Source: an uncultured Tabrizicola sp. (GTDB taxonomy: Bacteria > Pseudomonadota > Alphaproteobacteria > Rhodobacterales > Rhodobacteraceae). Taken from it: a stretch of DNA of 6,144 nucleotides. The notes under the pieces were generated by a model. It ran no database searches, had not been told where the DNA came from, and saw only the letters and a list, made by a program, of their open reading frames with translations. Both the position numbers and the translations under genes were made by a program. The stretch spans positions 1-6,144 of the forward strand of contig CALLZQ010000598.1 of assembly GCA_937858255.1 (NCBI GenBank). Reading direction: 5' to 3'. Numbering within the stretch: position 1 is the first letter of the stretch; every line of letters begins with the position of its first letter. Of the stretch, positions 6,034 through 6,144 are shown piece by piece.

Positions 6034-6144
6034 CCGGGCAGGGCCGCCGCTGCGGCAGCCCGCGCCGCGATGAGGGCCCCGCCAATCACCGCCGGCACCC
6101 GGGGGTCGAGGCCCAGCGGCGGCAGGATCCGCCCGGCAAACCCG
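6030..6144 (-). CDS. Possible 3' end of a convergent gene, unrecognised product
   Basis: A minus-strand frame is open from the window edge to a TAG (complement of 6030-6032), giving 37 codons. They read as a small, Ala/Gly/Pro/Leu-rich C-terminus containing LPPLGLDPRVPAVIGGA followed by an alanine run. G or C occupies nearly all third positions, matching the neighbouring genes. Its stop overlaps the kinase TAG (6031-6033) by two bases. I do not recognise the family. The fragment is short, and one other minus-strand frame is also open here, so it could be chance. Confidence 0.45.
   Translation of the reverse strand, partial: GFAGRILPPLGLDPRVPAVIGGALIAARAAAAAALPG

Noticed and set aside
6035..6062. 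CGGGC/GCCCG and GCCGC/GCGGC inverted repeats after the kinase stop
   Set aside because: The pairing is short and interrupted, has no U-tract, and lies in a run of Ala/Gly/Pro codons of a possible convergent gene, where such repeats arise by chance.

Overview
The DNA is GC-rich with strong G/C bias at third codon positions. Its gene content (a class III aminotransferase plus a PuuA-like glutamine synthetase, and a hybrid histidine kinase beside a LuxR-type response regulator) suggests an alphaproteobacterium, most likely Rhodobacterales. That assignment rests on protein style and composition, not on a marker gene.

Left half, + strand (1-2611): a class III PLP-dependent aminotransferase, cut at its 5' end by the window edge, is followed after 7 bases by a complete glutamine-synthetase-family enzyme of the PuuA (gamma-glutamyl-polyamine synthetase) type. 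The two are almost certainly one operon for using an amine or amino-acid nitrogen source. The substrate cannot be read from the sequence. The glutamine synthetase runs tail to tail into the next gene, and a bulged hairpin spans both stop codons.

Right half (2630-6033): a two-component system is arranged divergently. A NarL/FixJ-type response regulator (minus strand, GTG start) and an 885-residue membrane-bound hybrid histidine kinase (plus strand; sensor, PAS, HisKA, HATPase, REC, HPt) share a 122-base promoter region. That region carries a perfect 15-base palindrome and several repeated GTTTG/CAAAC half-sites. The kinase and regulator together hold every phospho-acceptor needed for a His-Asp-His-Asp relay: H375, D690 and H825 in the kinase, and D52 in the regulator.

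Right edge (6030-6144): an open frame on the minus strand, probably the 3' end of a convergent gene, has a stop codon that overlaps the kinase stop by two bases. No mobile element, CRISPR array, tRNA or rRNA was seen, and no gene-free stretch exceeds 300 bases. Nothing here is clearly a new biological system. The most informative leads are the repeat cluster between regulator and kinase, the undefined helical sensor domain, the altered phosphate-binding motif of the aminotransferase, and a terminator-like hairpin lying antisense inside the regulator gene.
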